64,000 nucleotides of DNA from Actinomycetospora lemnae (GTDB lineage Bacteria; Actinomycetota; Actinomycetes; Mycobacteriales; Pseudonocardiaceae), in contig NZ_JAQZAO010000003.1 in the NCBI RefSeq assembly GCF_028737315.1, positions 310,001-374,000 of the forward strand. Direction: 5' to 3'. Made by a program: the position numbers and the translations under genes. Under the pieces are notes generated by a model that saw only the letters and a program-made list of their open reading frames with translations, was not told the DNA's origin and did not search any database. Shown one piece after another: positions 1-8,259 of the stretch. How positions within the stretch are numbered: the stretch's first letter is position 1; every line of letters starts with the position of its first letter.

Positions 1-48
1 CGCGTCGGTGACCAGGGGATCACGGGGAGCGACCTCGCCCCGCGCACG

Positions 49-1206
49 TCAGTCGCGGGCGCGCAGGCGCTCGTGGAGGCGGACGATCAGCTCCTCGGCC
101 GTGCGTCGGGTCCGGTCCGAGGCGGTGCCGGCCAGCTCGTCGCGCAGGAGCACGGCGACCTCGCGCAGCTTGGTGTTGGTGTGCTGGGAGAGCCGGACCA
201 GGGTGTCGAACGCCTGGCTCTCGGTCAGGCCGAGGGCGTGCTCGAGCATGCCCTTGGCCTGCTCGATGTCCGGCAGCGTCGCGAGCTGGCGCTCCCGGTG
301 TGCCAGGCGCGTCAGCAGGTCCTCCTCGACGCCGGGCTCCCGGTCGGTGCACGCCGGGGCCTCGATCACGTGCACGCGGCTCAGCTCGAGCAGGTCGTTG
401 AGACGGCCGATGACGGTGCGGTTGGTGCGCAGGACGATGTCGCGGTCGAGGTCGCGGGCGTAGCGCTCGAGGGCGTCGAGCCCGCGGTGGTCGACGAACT
501 CGAGCTCGGCGGCGTCGAGCACGAGGGTGTGGCCGAGGCCGAGCGGCCCGATGCGGTCCAGGGCCCGCAGCAGGCCGGCCGAGCTGTCCATGTCGATCTC
601 GCCCGCGACGGCGGCGTCGACCGCGGGGTCGGCGTAGAGGCGGAAGCGGGCGGCACCGGGGTTCGTCAGGGGGTGCAGGCAGGTCAGCTCGGCGGCGGCG
701 TCGCCCAGTGCGCGCGCGTCGACCGCGCACAGCGCCGACACCGGCATCACGGCCATCTTCTGGTCGATGAGGAACTCGAAGCGCGCGAAGCACTCCCGCT
801 GCGCCGGCGTCCCGACGATCGGGGTGGTGTCCACGACGGCGCGGAACCCGGTGTACCCGGCGGCGACCGCCTCCTCGGTGGCGGCCATCCGGCGCCGGAC
901 CGCGACGTCGGGGTCGACGACGTCCGCGTCGGCGGGCATGTCGTAGAACTCGTGGATCGGGGTGACGGCCACCCGGTCCGGGTCGACGTCGCAGGCCCCG
1001 GAGCGGCGCAGATCGGCGAGCTCGCGGTGCAGGTCCGCGGGGTCGCCGGCGCCCACGTACTCGACCCACTGGCCCTCGGCGAGGCCGTCGGCGAGGTAGC
1101 GAGCGGCCTGCAGACCGAACTCGTCGCGGGTGCGGTAGGCCCAGCCCAGGTGTCCGAAGGGCACGAGGCCCGCCGCCGTGTCCACGACCGCCTGTCGTCG
1201 TGCCAT
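49..1206 (-). CDS. MEDS-STAS-ANTAR signalling protein
   Basis: 385 aa. Three domains are readable: an N-terminal MEDS-type sensor (about residues 10-180), a central STAS fold like anti-sigma factor antagonists (about 195-290), and a C-terminal ANTAR RNA-binding helix bundle (about 325-365, core DIEQAKGMLEHALGLT). ANTAR proteins act as antiterminators on paired hairpins, and STAS domains bind anti-sigma kinases, so the protein probably links a small-molecule or redox signal to both control levels. The ATG at 1206 is preferred over an upstream in-frame ATG at 1329 because the conserved MEDS sequence begins there and the 41 extra residues are low-complexity Arg/Gly. It stands alone and runs towards the window edge. 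Confidence 0.85.
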   Translation of the reverse strand: MARRQAVVDTAAGLVPFGHLGWAYRTRDEFGLQAARYLADGLAEGQWVEYVGAGDPADLHRELADLRRSGACDVDPDRVAVTPIHEFYDMPADADVVDPDVAVRRRMAATEEAVAAGYTGFRAVVDTTPIVGTPAQRECFARFEFLIDQKMAVMPVSALCAVDARALGDAAAELTCLHPLTNPGAARFRLYADPAVDAAVAGEIDMDSSAGLLRALDRIGPLGLGHTLVLDAAELEFVDHRGLDALERYARDLDRDIVLRTNRTVIGRLNDLLELSRVHVIEAPACTDREPGVEEDLLTRLAHRERQLATLPDIEQAKGMLEHALGLTESQAFDTLVRLSQHTNTKLREVAVLLRDELAGTASDRTRRTAEELIVRLHERLRARD

Positions 1207-1350
1207 CGCACCCTCGGTTCCTCGTCGGCCGCGGCACCACGTGCCCCGGCCGCGCCCTCGGGCGCCGGCGACTCGAGCCGCGGGCGTCCTCACCGAGGCA
1301 GTTCCCCCGGACCCAGCACCCCAACCCACCCTCGAGCGAGGAGCTCGCGG

Positions 1351-1944
1351 TCAGTGGAGAAGGGTGAGCAGGCCCTCGAGGCCCCGCCGGAACGCCTCGC
1401 CGACCCTCTCGGCGCCGTCGAGGGCGGCGCCGGTCATGGCGCCGTCGCGCATCATCGCGAAGTGGGCCGCGGCGTCCTCGGGCCTGCCGCGCCGCGGTGA
1501 GTCGTCGAAGACCTGGGCGAACAGCGCGGTCAGCGTGGCCACGTACCAGGCGCGGTGGTCGAGGATCAGCCGGCGCACCGGGTCGTCGGGGTCGGGGTAC
1601 TCGGCCGCGGCCTTGAGGAAGGCGCACCCGCGGAACGCCGGGTCGGTCAGGTCGTCGGTGACGGACGTCCCGATCGCCCGCAGCGCGTCGGCCGGTGACG
1701 CCGCGCCCTCGGTGGCGGCCTGCACCGCCGCGCGGGTGCGGGCGTCGACGCCGGCCAGGTAGGCCAGCACGAGGTCCTCCTTCGAGGGGAAGTGCCGGTA
1801 GAACGTCGCCCTCGTCGCCGGCGCCTCGCCGAGGATCCGCTCGACCCCGACGGCCCGGATCCCCTCGCGGTAGAACAGCTCGCTCGCGGTGCTCAGCAGG
1901 CGTTCCCGGGCCTCCGAGCGGCCGGGGCGGGTCGGTGTCGTCAC
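1351..1944 (-). CDS. TetR family transcriptional regulator
   Basis: 197 aa from a GTG at 1944. The N-terminal helix-turn-helix is clear (ARERLLSTASELFYREGIRA, then TRATFYRHFPSKEDLV, residues about 10-57), followed by the divergent helical ligand domain. The gene is divergent from the membrane protein at 2056, and two inverted copies of AGAAAGAMCGWTC lie between them, so it probably represses itself and that neighbour. The in-frame ATG at 2001 would put the first operator copy inside the coding region and adds residues unlike any TetR N-terminus. The ligand is unknown. Confidence 0.88.
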   Translation of the reverse strand: MTTPTRPGRSEARERLLSTASELFYREGIRAVGVERILGEAPATRATFYRHFPSKEDLVLAYLAGVDARTRAAVQAATEGAASPADALRAIGTSVTDDLTDPAFRGCAFLKAAAEYPDPDDPVRRLILDHRAWYVATLTALFAQVFDDSPRRGRPEDAAAHFAMMRDGAMTGAALDGAERVGEAFRRGLEGLLTLLH

Positions 1945-1958
1945 GGCTCGACCGTAGC

Positions 1959-2035
1959 AGAAAGAACGATCGGTCTTGCCGGCCGCGCCGCGGTGTGCCA
2001 ACCTCGCTGTGGACCGCAGAGAGAACGGTCTTTCT
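1959..2035. promoter_or_regulatory. TetR operator pair between divergent genes
   Basis: Copy 1 (1959-1971, plus strand) reads AGAAAGAACGATC and copy 2 (2023-2035, minus strand) reads AGAAAGACCGTTC, an 11/13 match in inverted orientation. They flank the space between the TetR start (1944) and the membrane protein start (2056). Assignment to this TetR is inferred from position. Confidence 0.55.
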
Positions 2036-2055
2036 TTCTATGAAAGGGACTCGTC

Positions 2056-2628
2056 ATGACCGCCACCGCCACCGCCCCGGCCGGGTTCGGTGCCGTCCCG
2101 ACGCTCCGGCGGCTCCACGCCGCGCGGGCCGTCTTCGCCGTCGTCTGGGCGGTCCTGCTGTTCCTGACCGCCTCGACCGTCGGCGTCGCGGCCGCGGTGC
2201 TGCTCGTGCTGTACCCCCTGGTCGACGCGGCGGCCGCCGTCGTCGAGGCCCGCCACGCGCGGGCCGGCGGGTCGACCGGGGTCCTGGTCACCAACGTCGC
2301 GATCAGCGTCGTCGCCGCCGTCGGGCTCGCCCTGGCGCTGACCTCGGGCGCCCCGGCCGTCCTGCGGGTGTGGGGGGCCTGGGCCGTCGTGTCCGGGCTC
2401 GTGCAGCTGGCCGTCGCCGTGCCGCGGCGCCGCCTCGGTGGCCAGTGGTCGATGGTCGCCAGCGGCGGTCTGTCGGTGCTGGCCGGGGTGGCGTTCGTCC
2501 TCATGGCGTCGGGCGCCGGGGCGTCGCTGGTGGGCGTGGCCGGCTACGCGCTGCTCGGCGGGGTCTTCTTCCTGGTCTCGGCGCTGCGGCTCGGTGCCGC
2601 GGGGAGGGGTGGCCGGCCGGCGGCGTGA
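2056..2628 (+). CDS. Small multi-pass membrane protein (HdeD/DUF308-like)
   Basis: 190 aa with about six hydrophobic helices and short charged loops, starting at ATG 2056 just after the second TetR operator copy. Length and the pattern of paired short helices resemble the HdeD/DUF308 group of acid- or stress-associated membrane proteins, but no motif settles the family. It is the only gene that the divergent TetR at 1351 could control on the right. Function unknown. Confidence 0.7.
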   Translation: MTATATAPAGFGAVPTLRRLHAARAVFAVVWAVLLFLTASTVGVAAAVLLVLYPLVDAAAAVVEARHARAGGSTGVLVTNVAISVVAAVGLALALTSGAPAVLRVWGAWAVVSGLVQLAVAVPRRRLGGQWSMVASGGLSVLAGVAFVLMASGAGASLVGVAGYALLGGVFFLVSALRLGAAGRGGRPAA

Positions 2629-2673
2629 GCGGCGCGACGGGCTGTTGCGTCTCGCCACGACGAGGAGCACGAT

Positions 2674-2705
2674 CGGACCGATCGGTCCGGGACCGGTCGG
2701 TCCGA
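2674..2705. promoter_or_regulatory. Palindromic operator ahead of the thiolase operon
   Basis: CGGACCGATCGGTCCG at 2674-2689 is a perfect 16-bp palindrome. A second, imperfect copy around GGACCGGTCGGTCC follows directly (2690-2705). The pair ends 16 bases before the thiolase ATG at 2722. The likely binder is the TetR at the end of the same operon (4643). Confidence 0.6.
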
Positions 2706-2721
2706 CTCGGAGGAGGCAGCC

Positions 2722-3933
2722 ATGAGGGACGCGGTCATCGTCGACGCCGTACGCACACCGCTCGGCAAGGGGAAGCCGAACGGCGCCTACGCCGGGGTGC
2801 ACCCGGTGGAACTGCACGCGCACGTCCTGCGGGCGCTGGTCGACCGGACGGGGCTCGACCCCGCCGACGTGGACGACGTCGTCGGCGGCGCGGTCGGCCA
2901 GGTCGGCGAGCAGAGCGGCAACACCACCCGCTTCGCGGCGCTCGCCGCGGGCTTCCCCGAGTCGGTGCCCGGGGTGACGGTCGACCGGCAGTGCGGCTCG
3001 AGCCAGCAGGCCCTGTCGTTCGCCGCCCAGGGCGTCGTCGCCGGCGCCTACGACATCGCGATCGCCTCCGGCGTCGAGTCGATGTCGCGCATCCCGATCG
3101 GCAGCCAGGCGCTGGTCGACGGGGTGCGCCAGGACGTCGCCGGCCCGTCGGTCGGCGCGCGCTACGCGCCCGGGCTCATCCCGCAGGGCGTGAGCGCCGA
3201 GCTCATCGCGCGGAGGTGGGGCCTCTCGCGCGGGCAGCTCGACGAGTTCGCCCTCGCCAGCCACCGGAAGGCCGCCGCGGCGTGGGCCGAGGGCCGCTTC
3301 GCCGGCGAGGTCGCGCCGCTCAAGGCCGCCCGCGCCGACGGCTCGGTCGCCCTGCTCGAGACCGACGAGACGGTCCGCCCCGGGACCACCGCCGAGGCGC
3401 TGGCCGGCCTGCGTCCGGCGTTCGCCGACCCGCGCTGGACCGAGCGCTTCGGCGCGATCGACTGGACGGTCACGGCCGGGAACGCGAGCCCCGTCAACGA
3501 CGGCGCCGCCGCGCTGCTCGTCACGACCTCCGAGGTCGCGGCCGCCCACGGCTGGACGCCCCGGGCGCGCGTGCACACCGCCACCGTCACCGGCGACGAC
3601 CCGGTCCTCATGCTCACCGGGATCATCCCGGCCACGGCCAAGGTCCTCGCCCGCGCGGGGCTCGCGCTCGGCGACGTCGACGCCTTCGAGGTCAACGAGG
3701 CGTTCGCGTCGGTGGTCCTGGCGTGGCTCACCGAGACCGGCGCCGACCCGTCCCGGGTCAACGTCCACGGCGGCGCCATCGCCGTCGGGCACCCGCTCGG
3801 CGCCAGCGGCGCCCGCCTGGCCACCACCCTGCTCGGCGTCCTCGAGCAGACCGGCGGGCGCTACGGCCTGCAGACGATGTGCGAGGCCGGCGGCACCGCC
3901 AACGCCACCATCGTCGAGAGGCTCGACCGATGA
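2722..3933 (+). CDS. Acetyl-CoA acyltransferase (thiolase)
   Basis: 403 aa, full thiolase length. The acylated cysteine is Cys91 (DRQCGSSQQ), the active-site histidine is His357 (VGHPLGASG) and the second cysteine is Cys387 (MCEAGG). The CEAGG form, rather than CIGGG, is common in actinobacterial degradative thiolases. It should cleave a 3-ketoacyl-CoA, or condense acetyl-CoA, in the cytosol. The RBS is GGAGG. It shares an ATGA overlap with the SDR downstream, so the two are co-translated. The substrate cannot be read from sequence. Confidence 0.92.
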   Translation: MRDAVIVDAVRTPLGKGKPNGAYAGVHPVELHAHVLRALVDRTGLDPADVDDVVGGAVGQVGEQSGNTTRFAALAAGFPESVPGVTVDRQCGSSQQALSFAAQGVVAGAYDIAIASGVESMSRIPIGSQALVDGVRQDVAGPSVGARYAPGLIPQGVSAELIARRWGLSRGQLDEFALASHRKAAAAWAEGRFAGEVAPLKAARADGSVALLETDETVRPGTTAEALAGLRPAFADPRWTERFGAIDWTVTAGNASPVNDGAAALLVTTSEVAAAHGWTPRARVHTATVTGDDPVLMLTGIIPATAKVLARAGLALGDVDAFEVNEAFASVVLAWLTETGADPSRVNVHGGAIAVGHPLGASGARLATTLLGVLEQTGGRYGLQTMCEAGGTANATIVERLDR

Positions 3934-4628
3934 TCGTCACCGGGACCCACGCCCTGGTCACCGGCGCCCACCGCGGCCTCGGCGCGGCGCTGGTCGAGGA
4001 GCTGCTCGCCCGCGGGGCGGGCACCGTGTACGCCGCCGCGCGCGACCCGCGTCACCTCGCGCACCCGGACCCGCGCGTCGTGCCGCTGCGCCTCGACGTC
4101 ACCGACCTGCGCACGATCCGCGAGGCCGCCGCACGGGCCGACGACCTCGACCTGCTCGTGAACAACGCCGGCGTCGGCGGCGCCGGGTCCCTGCTGACCG
4201 CCGATCCCGAGCGGGCGCGGGCCGAGATGGAGACCAACTACTGGGGCCCCGTCGCGGTCCTGCGCGCGTTCGCGCCCGTGCTCGCGCGCCGCGGCGGGGG
4301 CACCGTCGTCAACGTGCTCTCGGCGCTGGCCTGGGCGGCGGCGCCGTGGGCGGGCTCGTACGGTGCGACCAAGGCGGCGGCGTGGTCGTTCACCAACAGC
4401 GCGCGCGCCGAGCTGCGGGCGCAGGGCACACGCGTGGTGGGGGTGCACCTGGGGTTCATGGACACCGACATGGTGGCCCACCTCGACGTGCCGAAGATCG
4501 CGGCGCCGGACGTGGCGGCGCGCATCCTCGACGCGGTCGCGGGGGACGATGACGAGGTGCTCGCCGACGTCCCGAGCCGCACGCTGAAGGAGGCGTTGGC
4601 GGGCCCCCCGAAGGGCCTCGAGCTGTGA
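3930..4628 (+). CDS. Short-chain dehydrogenase/reductase
   Basis: 232 aa, classical SDR. The cofactor loop is TGAHRGLG near the N-terminus, followed by NNAGVGG and the catalytic YxxxK as YGATK. The start is the ATG overlapping the thiolase stop; the very long upstream frame is a shadow of the thiolase. With the thiolase it probably forms a small beta-oxidation-type or alcohol-oxidising operon under the TetR that follows. Cofactor preference is not certain. Confidence 0.88.
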   Translation: MIVTGTHALVTGAHRGLGAALVEELLARGAGTVYAAARDPRHLAHPDPRVVPLRLDVTDLRTIREAAARADDLDLLVNNAGVGGAGSLLTADPERARAEMETNYWGPVAVLRAFAPVLARRGGGTVVNVLSALAWAAAPWAGSYGATKAAAWSFTNSARAELRAQGTRVVGVHLGFMDTDMVAHLDVPKIAAPDVAARILDAVAGDDDEVLADVPSRTLKEALAGPPKGLEL

Positions 4629-4642
4629 AGGAGTGATCGTCG

Positions 4643-5233
4643 GTGCCCCGCACGCCCGACCCCGGCACGCGCGAGCGCATCCTCGACGTCGCGTCGCGGC
4701 TGTTCTACACGCACGGGGTGCGCGCGATCGGCACCCAGCAGGTCGTCGCCGAGGCCGGCACCGGGAAGAACCTGCTCTACCAGCACTTCCCGACCAAGGA
4801 CGACCTGGTCGCGGCGTACCTGGCCCGCGCCCGCGAGCGCGTCGAGCGTGCCGCTGACGCCGCCGTGGCGGCGGCCGGCGACGACCCCGGCGACCAGCTC
4901 GTCGCGCTGGTCGCCGAGGTCGGCGCGCAGGTCCGGCGACGCGACTTCCGCGGCTGCGCCTTCCGCAACCTGCTCGCGGAGTTCCCCGGCGAGGAGTCCG
5001 CGCCGGTCGCCGTCGCGCGCGCCATGGTGCAGCACTCGCGGGGGCGGGTCGACGAGCTCGTGGCCCGCCTCGGGGCCGCCGACCCCCGCGAGGTCGCCGA
5101 ACGCCTCTGGCTCGTCGTGGACGGCCTCTACGTCCAGGCCGCCTACCGCGACCGCCTCGACGGCGCCCGCGACGCGGCCGTCGACACCGCCGTCGGGCTC
5201 GCCCGCCGGATCGTCGACGACGCTCGGCGCTGA
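4643..5233 (+). CDS. TetR family regulator of the thiolase-SDR operon
   Basis: 196 aa from a GTG at 4643, 14 bases after the SDR stop. The HTH (RERILDVASRLFYTHGVRAI through YQHFPTKDDLVAAYL) closely resembles that of the TetR at 1351, including the RGCAFRN segment in the ligand domain, suggesting paralogues. As last gene of the operon it probably binds the 16-bp palindrome ahead of the thiolase and represses its own operon. The inducer is unknown. Confidence 0.88.
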   Translation: MPRTPDPGTRERILDVASRLFYTHGVRAIGTQQVVAEAGTGKNLLYQHFPTKDDLVAAYLARARERVERAADAAVAAAGDDPGDQLVALVAEVGAQVRRRDFRGCAFRNLLAEFPGEESAPVAVARAMVQHSRGRVDELVARLGAADPREVAERLWLVVDGLYVQAAYRDRLDGARDAAVDTAVGLARRIVDDARR

Positions 5234-5276
5234 CGGCACGCGTCGCCCGTCCCGAGGACGCCGGAGACGATCGCGA

Positions 5277-6767
5277 CTACCCGATCGACCGCTCGCGGTC
5301 CGCCCAGTACGGGGCCCGGAGCGCCTTCTTGTCGATCTTCCCGAACGGCGTGACGGGCAGGTCGTCGACGAGCTCGGCGGACTTCGGACGCGCGTACGCC
5401 GCGAGCCGGTCCCGGCACCAGGTCAGGATCTCGTCCGCGTCGGCAGCCCCTTCCGGGACGACCACGGCGTGGACGGCCTCGCCCCAGTCGCGGTGGGGGA
5501 CGCCGATGACCGCGACCCGCGAGACCGCGGGGTGGCCGGCGAGCACGTTCTCGACCTCGCTGCAGTAGACGTTCATGCCACCGCTGATCACCATGTCGGC
5601 CCGGCGGTCACGCAGGTGCAGGTAGCCCCGGTCGTCGAGGAACCCGAGGTCGCCGGTGCGGATCCAGCCGTCGGGCAGGAACTTGTCGGCCGTCGCCGCC
5701 GGATCGTCGAGGTAGCCCTCGAGGACGTAGGGCGACCGCAGGCAGACCTCGCCGGTCGTCCCCGCCGGTGCGGTCTCGAGGCGGTCGTCGACGACGGCCA
5801 CGTCGGCCATGATCGAGGCCCGCCCGCACGAGTCGAGGAGCTCGGGACGGGCGGGGTCGTGGTCGTCCTTGGCCAGTCGCGTGCCCCAGTTCGGGCACTC
5901 CGTCTGGCCGTAGAGCTGGACGAACACGGGCCCGAACACCTCCAGGGCACGGGCGAGGCGGTCGGGCGTGATCGGCGCCGCGCCGTAGACGACCGTCCGC
6001 AGACCGAGCGGCTCCGGCCCGTCGAGGGCATCGAGCAGGCGGTAGAGCATCGTCGGGACGAGGAAGGTCCAGGTGATCGCGCGGGTGCGCAGCGCGGTGA
6101 GCACGTGGTCGACGTCGAAGCCCGGTTCGATGACGCTCGTGGCGCCCCGGATCAGCGCGGACTGGGCGAACAGTCCCGCGGCGTGGGCGAGCGGCGTGGT
6201 CAGCAGCAGCCGGTCGTCCTGCACGATCTCGGCCTCGAGGAGCTGCGCGTACTGGACGGCGACGGTCGAGGCCTGTGTGTGCACGACGCCCTTGGGGCGC
6301 CCCGTCGTCCCCCCGGTGAAGTAGATCGCCGCAGCTGCGTCGGGACCGACGACCGCCGGTGACGTGACGGGGGGCCGGGACGGATCGGCGAGGTCGTCGA
6401 CCGGGATGACCGGCACCTCCGGGGGGAGCTCCACCCCGAGCCCGGGGTCGACGATCACGACCCGCGCCCGGGTGGCCGCGACGATGTACCGGACGGTGTC
6501 GGCAGGCAGCAGCGGGTTCACCGGCACCTTCACCGCGCCGAGGAGCGCCACCGCCACGTCCGCGACGACGAACTCGACCCCGTTCGCGAGGTACAGCGCC
6601 ACGGCGTCGCCGGCCGCCACCCCGTGCGCCCGCAGCTGCGTGGCGACGGCGCGTGACCAGGCGTCGACGTCGCCGAAGGTCCAGCTCCGTCCGGCCGCCT
6701 CCACGGCGGACCGGTCGCGGTAGCGGTGCAACGCCGCCGCGAACTCCGCTCCCAGCGTCCTCCGCAC
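5277..6767 (-). CDS. Acyl-CoA synthetase (AMP-binding family)
   Basis: 496 aa, ANL superfamily. The P-loop-like motif is YFTGGTTGRPKG, followed by YGQTE, the hinge GWIRTGDLG, and the catalytic C-terminal lysine in PFGKIDKKAL. It activates a carboxylic acid to the acyl-AMP and then the CoA thioester. It is the last gene of the minus-strand run that starts at 11010, 24 bases after the SDR stop. The neighbours (thiolase-like aldolase with DUF35, P450, LLM monooxygenase) suggest a terpenoid, steroid-like or cyclic acid substrate, but the sequence alone does not say. Confidence 0.9.
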   Translation of the reverse strand: MRRTLGAEFAAALHRYRDRSAVEAAGRSWTFGDVDAWSRAVATQLRAHGVAAGDAVALYLANGVEFVVADVAVALLGAVKVPVNPLLPADTVRYIVAATRARVVIVDPGLGVELPPEVPVIPVDDLADPSRPPVTSPAVVGPDAAAAIYFTGGTTGRPKGVVHTQASTVAVQYAQLLEAEIVQDDRLLLTTPLAHAAGLFAQSALIRGATSVIEPGFDVDHVLTALRTRAITWTFLVPTMLYRLLDALDGPEPLGLRTVVYGAAPITPDRLARALEVFGPVFVQLYGQTECPNWGTRLAKDDHDPARPELLDSCGRASIMADVAVVDDRLETAPAGTTGEVCLRSPYVLEGYLDDPAATADKFLPDGWIRTGDLGFLDDRGYLHLRDRRADMVISGGMNVYCSEVENVLAGHPAVSRVAVIGVPHRDWGEAVHAVVVPEGAADADEILTWCRDRLAAYARPKSAELVDDLPVTPFGKIDKKALRAPYWADRERSIG

Positions 6768-6791
6768 CGCGCGCTCCCTCCGACGACGTGG

Positions 6792-7559
6792 TCAGTGCAT
6801 GGCCATGCCGCCGTCGACGCCGAGGGTGGTCCCGGTCATGTAGGACCCGGCGTCCGAGGCGAGCAGCAGCAGAGGCCCGGCGAGCTCGTCGAGACGACCG
6901 ACCCGGCCGAGCGGTGTGATCGCCCGGACCGACGCGGCGCCGTCGCTCCGCGAGAGCAGCGGCGCGGTCATCTCGGACTCGAAGAACCCCGGCGCGAGGG
7001 CGTTGACCCGGATGGCGTGGCGGGCCCACTGGCGCGCCAGGTCGCGCGTCATGCCGAGGAGCCCGGCCTTGGACGCCGAGTACGCGGCCTGGGGGACGTC
7101 GCTGGTCGCGAGGGCGAGGGCGGAGGAGACGTTGACGATCGCGCCGCCGGTCTCTGCCGCGATCATGGCCCGTCCGGCGGCGGCGGCCACCTGGTAGGCG
7201 CCGAGGAGGTTGACCTCGAGGAGGCGAGCGGCCCGGGCGGGATCGTCGCGCTCGCTGCGGCGCGCGTAGCCCGCGCCCGCGTTGTTGACCAGGACGTGCA
7301 CCCCGCCGAGCTCGCCCACCGCGGCGTCCACCAGCGCGGCGCACTGCGCGGCGTCGGTGACGTCGGTCGGCACGGCGAGACAGCGCCGGCCCTCGGCGAC
7401 GACGGTCTTCGCGACCGTCTCGAGCAGGTCGGCGCGCCGGGCCGCCACGACGACGTCCGCGCCGGCCCGGGCGAGGACCACCGCGAAGTGGGCGCCGAGC
7501 CCGGACGACGCCCCGGTGACGACGGCGACGCGTCCGTCGAGGCGGAAGGGGTCGCTCAC
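6792..7559 (-). CDS. Short-chain dehydrogenase/reductase
   Basis: 255 aa from GTG 7559. Motifs: TGASSGLG cofactor loop, NNAGAG, catalytic YSASK, and a C-terminal ending typical of FabG-like enzymes (TTLGVDGGMAM). The GTGA overlap with the TetR stop fixes the start; upstream in-frame valines are GTC codons. It probably oxidises or reduces a hydroxyacyl or alcohol intermediate of the pathway encoded by the neighbouring CoA ligase and P450. Confidence 0.9.
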   Translation of the reverse strand: MSDPFRLDGRVAVVTGASSGLGAHFAVVLARAGADVVVAARRADLLETVAKTVVAEGRRCLAVPTDVTDAAQCAALVDAAVGELGGVHVLVNNAGAGYARRSERDDPARAARLLEVNLLGAYQVAAAAGRAMIAAETGGAIVNVSSALALATSDVPQAAYSASKAGLLGMTRDLARQWARHAIRVNALAPGFFESEMTAPLLSRSDGAASVRAITPLGRVGRLDELAGPLLLLASDAGSYMTGTTLGVDGGMAMH

Positions 7560-8200
7560 GACGGTGACTCCACCACGAGCGGCTCGGGCAGCGCGCCGAG
7601 CATGGCGCGCATGCTGCCCCCGGCCGCGAGACCGCCGAGAGCGAGCGCGAACAGCTGGTCCGCGAGTCGGATGTCGGCCTCCTCGCCGTGCGGCGTGAAC
7701 CAGTGCTGCATCCAGTCGATCATGCCGACGATCGCGCGCGCGACGATCCGGGGCTCTGCGGCCAACGAGAACTCGCCGCACGCCGCGCCCTCGGCCACGA
7801 GGGCCTCGACCGCCTCCATGTACCGGGCGTCCATCCGCCGGAACTCGGCGAAGCGGGCCGACTGCTCGAGTCGCCCGAGGTGCTCGAGGTAGACGAACGC
7901 GGCCGGGTAGTACTCGCTGAAGATCCGGACCTGCATCCGCACCAGCTCACGGAGCCGGACGGCGACGCCGCTGTCGGTGTCGGCGAGCAGACGCTCGAGC
8001 TCGGCGAGCAGGGCGCGCGCGGGCTGCTCGACCACCGCGAGGAGGAGGTCCTCCTTGCTGTCGACGTAGTTGTAGACGCTGCCCTTGAGGATGCCGACGC
8101 GGGTGGCGATGCCCTCGAGGGTCGCGTTCTCGTACCCGTGCTCGCGGAACTCCTGGCCGGCGGCCTGCAGGATCTCCGGCCATCGGCTGGGACGGGGCAT
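7556..8200 (-). CDS. TetR family regulator within the catabolic operon
   Basis: 214 aa from ATG 8200 (PRPSRWPEILQAAGQEFREH). The HTH includes the usual KGSVYNYVDSKEDLLLAV, and the C-terminal domain matches KstR2/FadR-like TetRs that sense acyl-CoA thioesters only in general shape. It lies between the P450 and the SDR genes, so it probably controls this locus. The best operator candidate is the 20-bp inverted repeat at 11181-11200 between the two divergent ends of the cluster. Confidence 0.87.
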   Translation of the reverse strand: MPRPSRWPEILQAAGQEFREHGYENATLEGIATRVGILKGSVYNYVDSKEDLLLAVVEQPARALLAELERLLADTDSGVAVRLRELVRMQVRIFSEYYPAAFVYLEHLGRLEQSARFAEFRRMDARYMEAVEALVAEGAACGEFSLAAEPRIVARAIVGMIDWMQHWFTPHGEEADIRLADQLFALALGGLAAGGSMRAMLGALPEPLVVESPS

Positions 8201-8214
8201 GGCGCACTCCGGGC

Positions 8215-8259
8215 GGTCGGGGTGGTCAGGGCGGTCAGGGTGGTCAGGGTGGTCAGGGC
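8215..8259. repeat. Five tandem 9-bp units at the P450 stop
   Basis: The unit GGTCAGGGT (with Y at the last base, and one GGTCGGGGT) is repeated five times without gaps. On the minus strand each unit carries TGA, and the fifth unit provides the P450 stop codon at 8253-8255. The repeat fills most of the 52-base gap between the P450 and TetR genes and may add or lose units by slippage. Confidence 0.8.
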
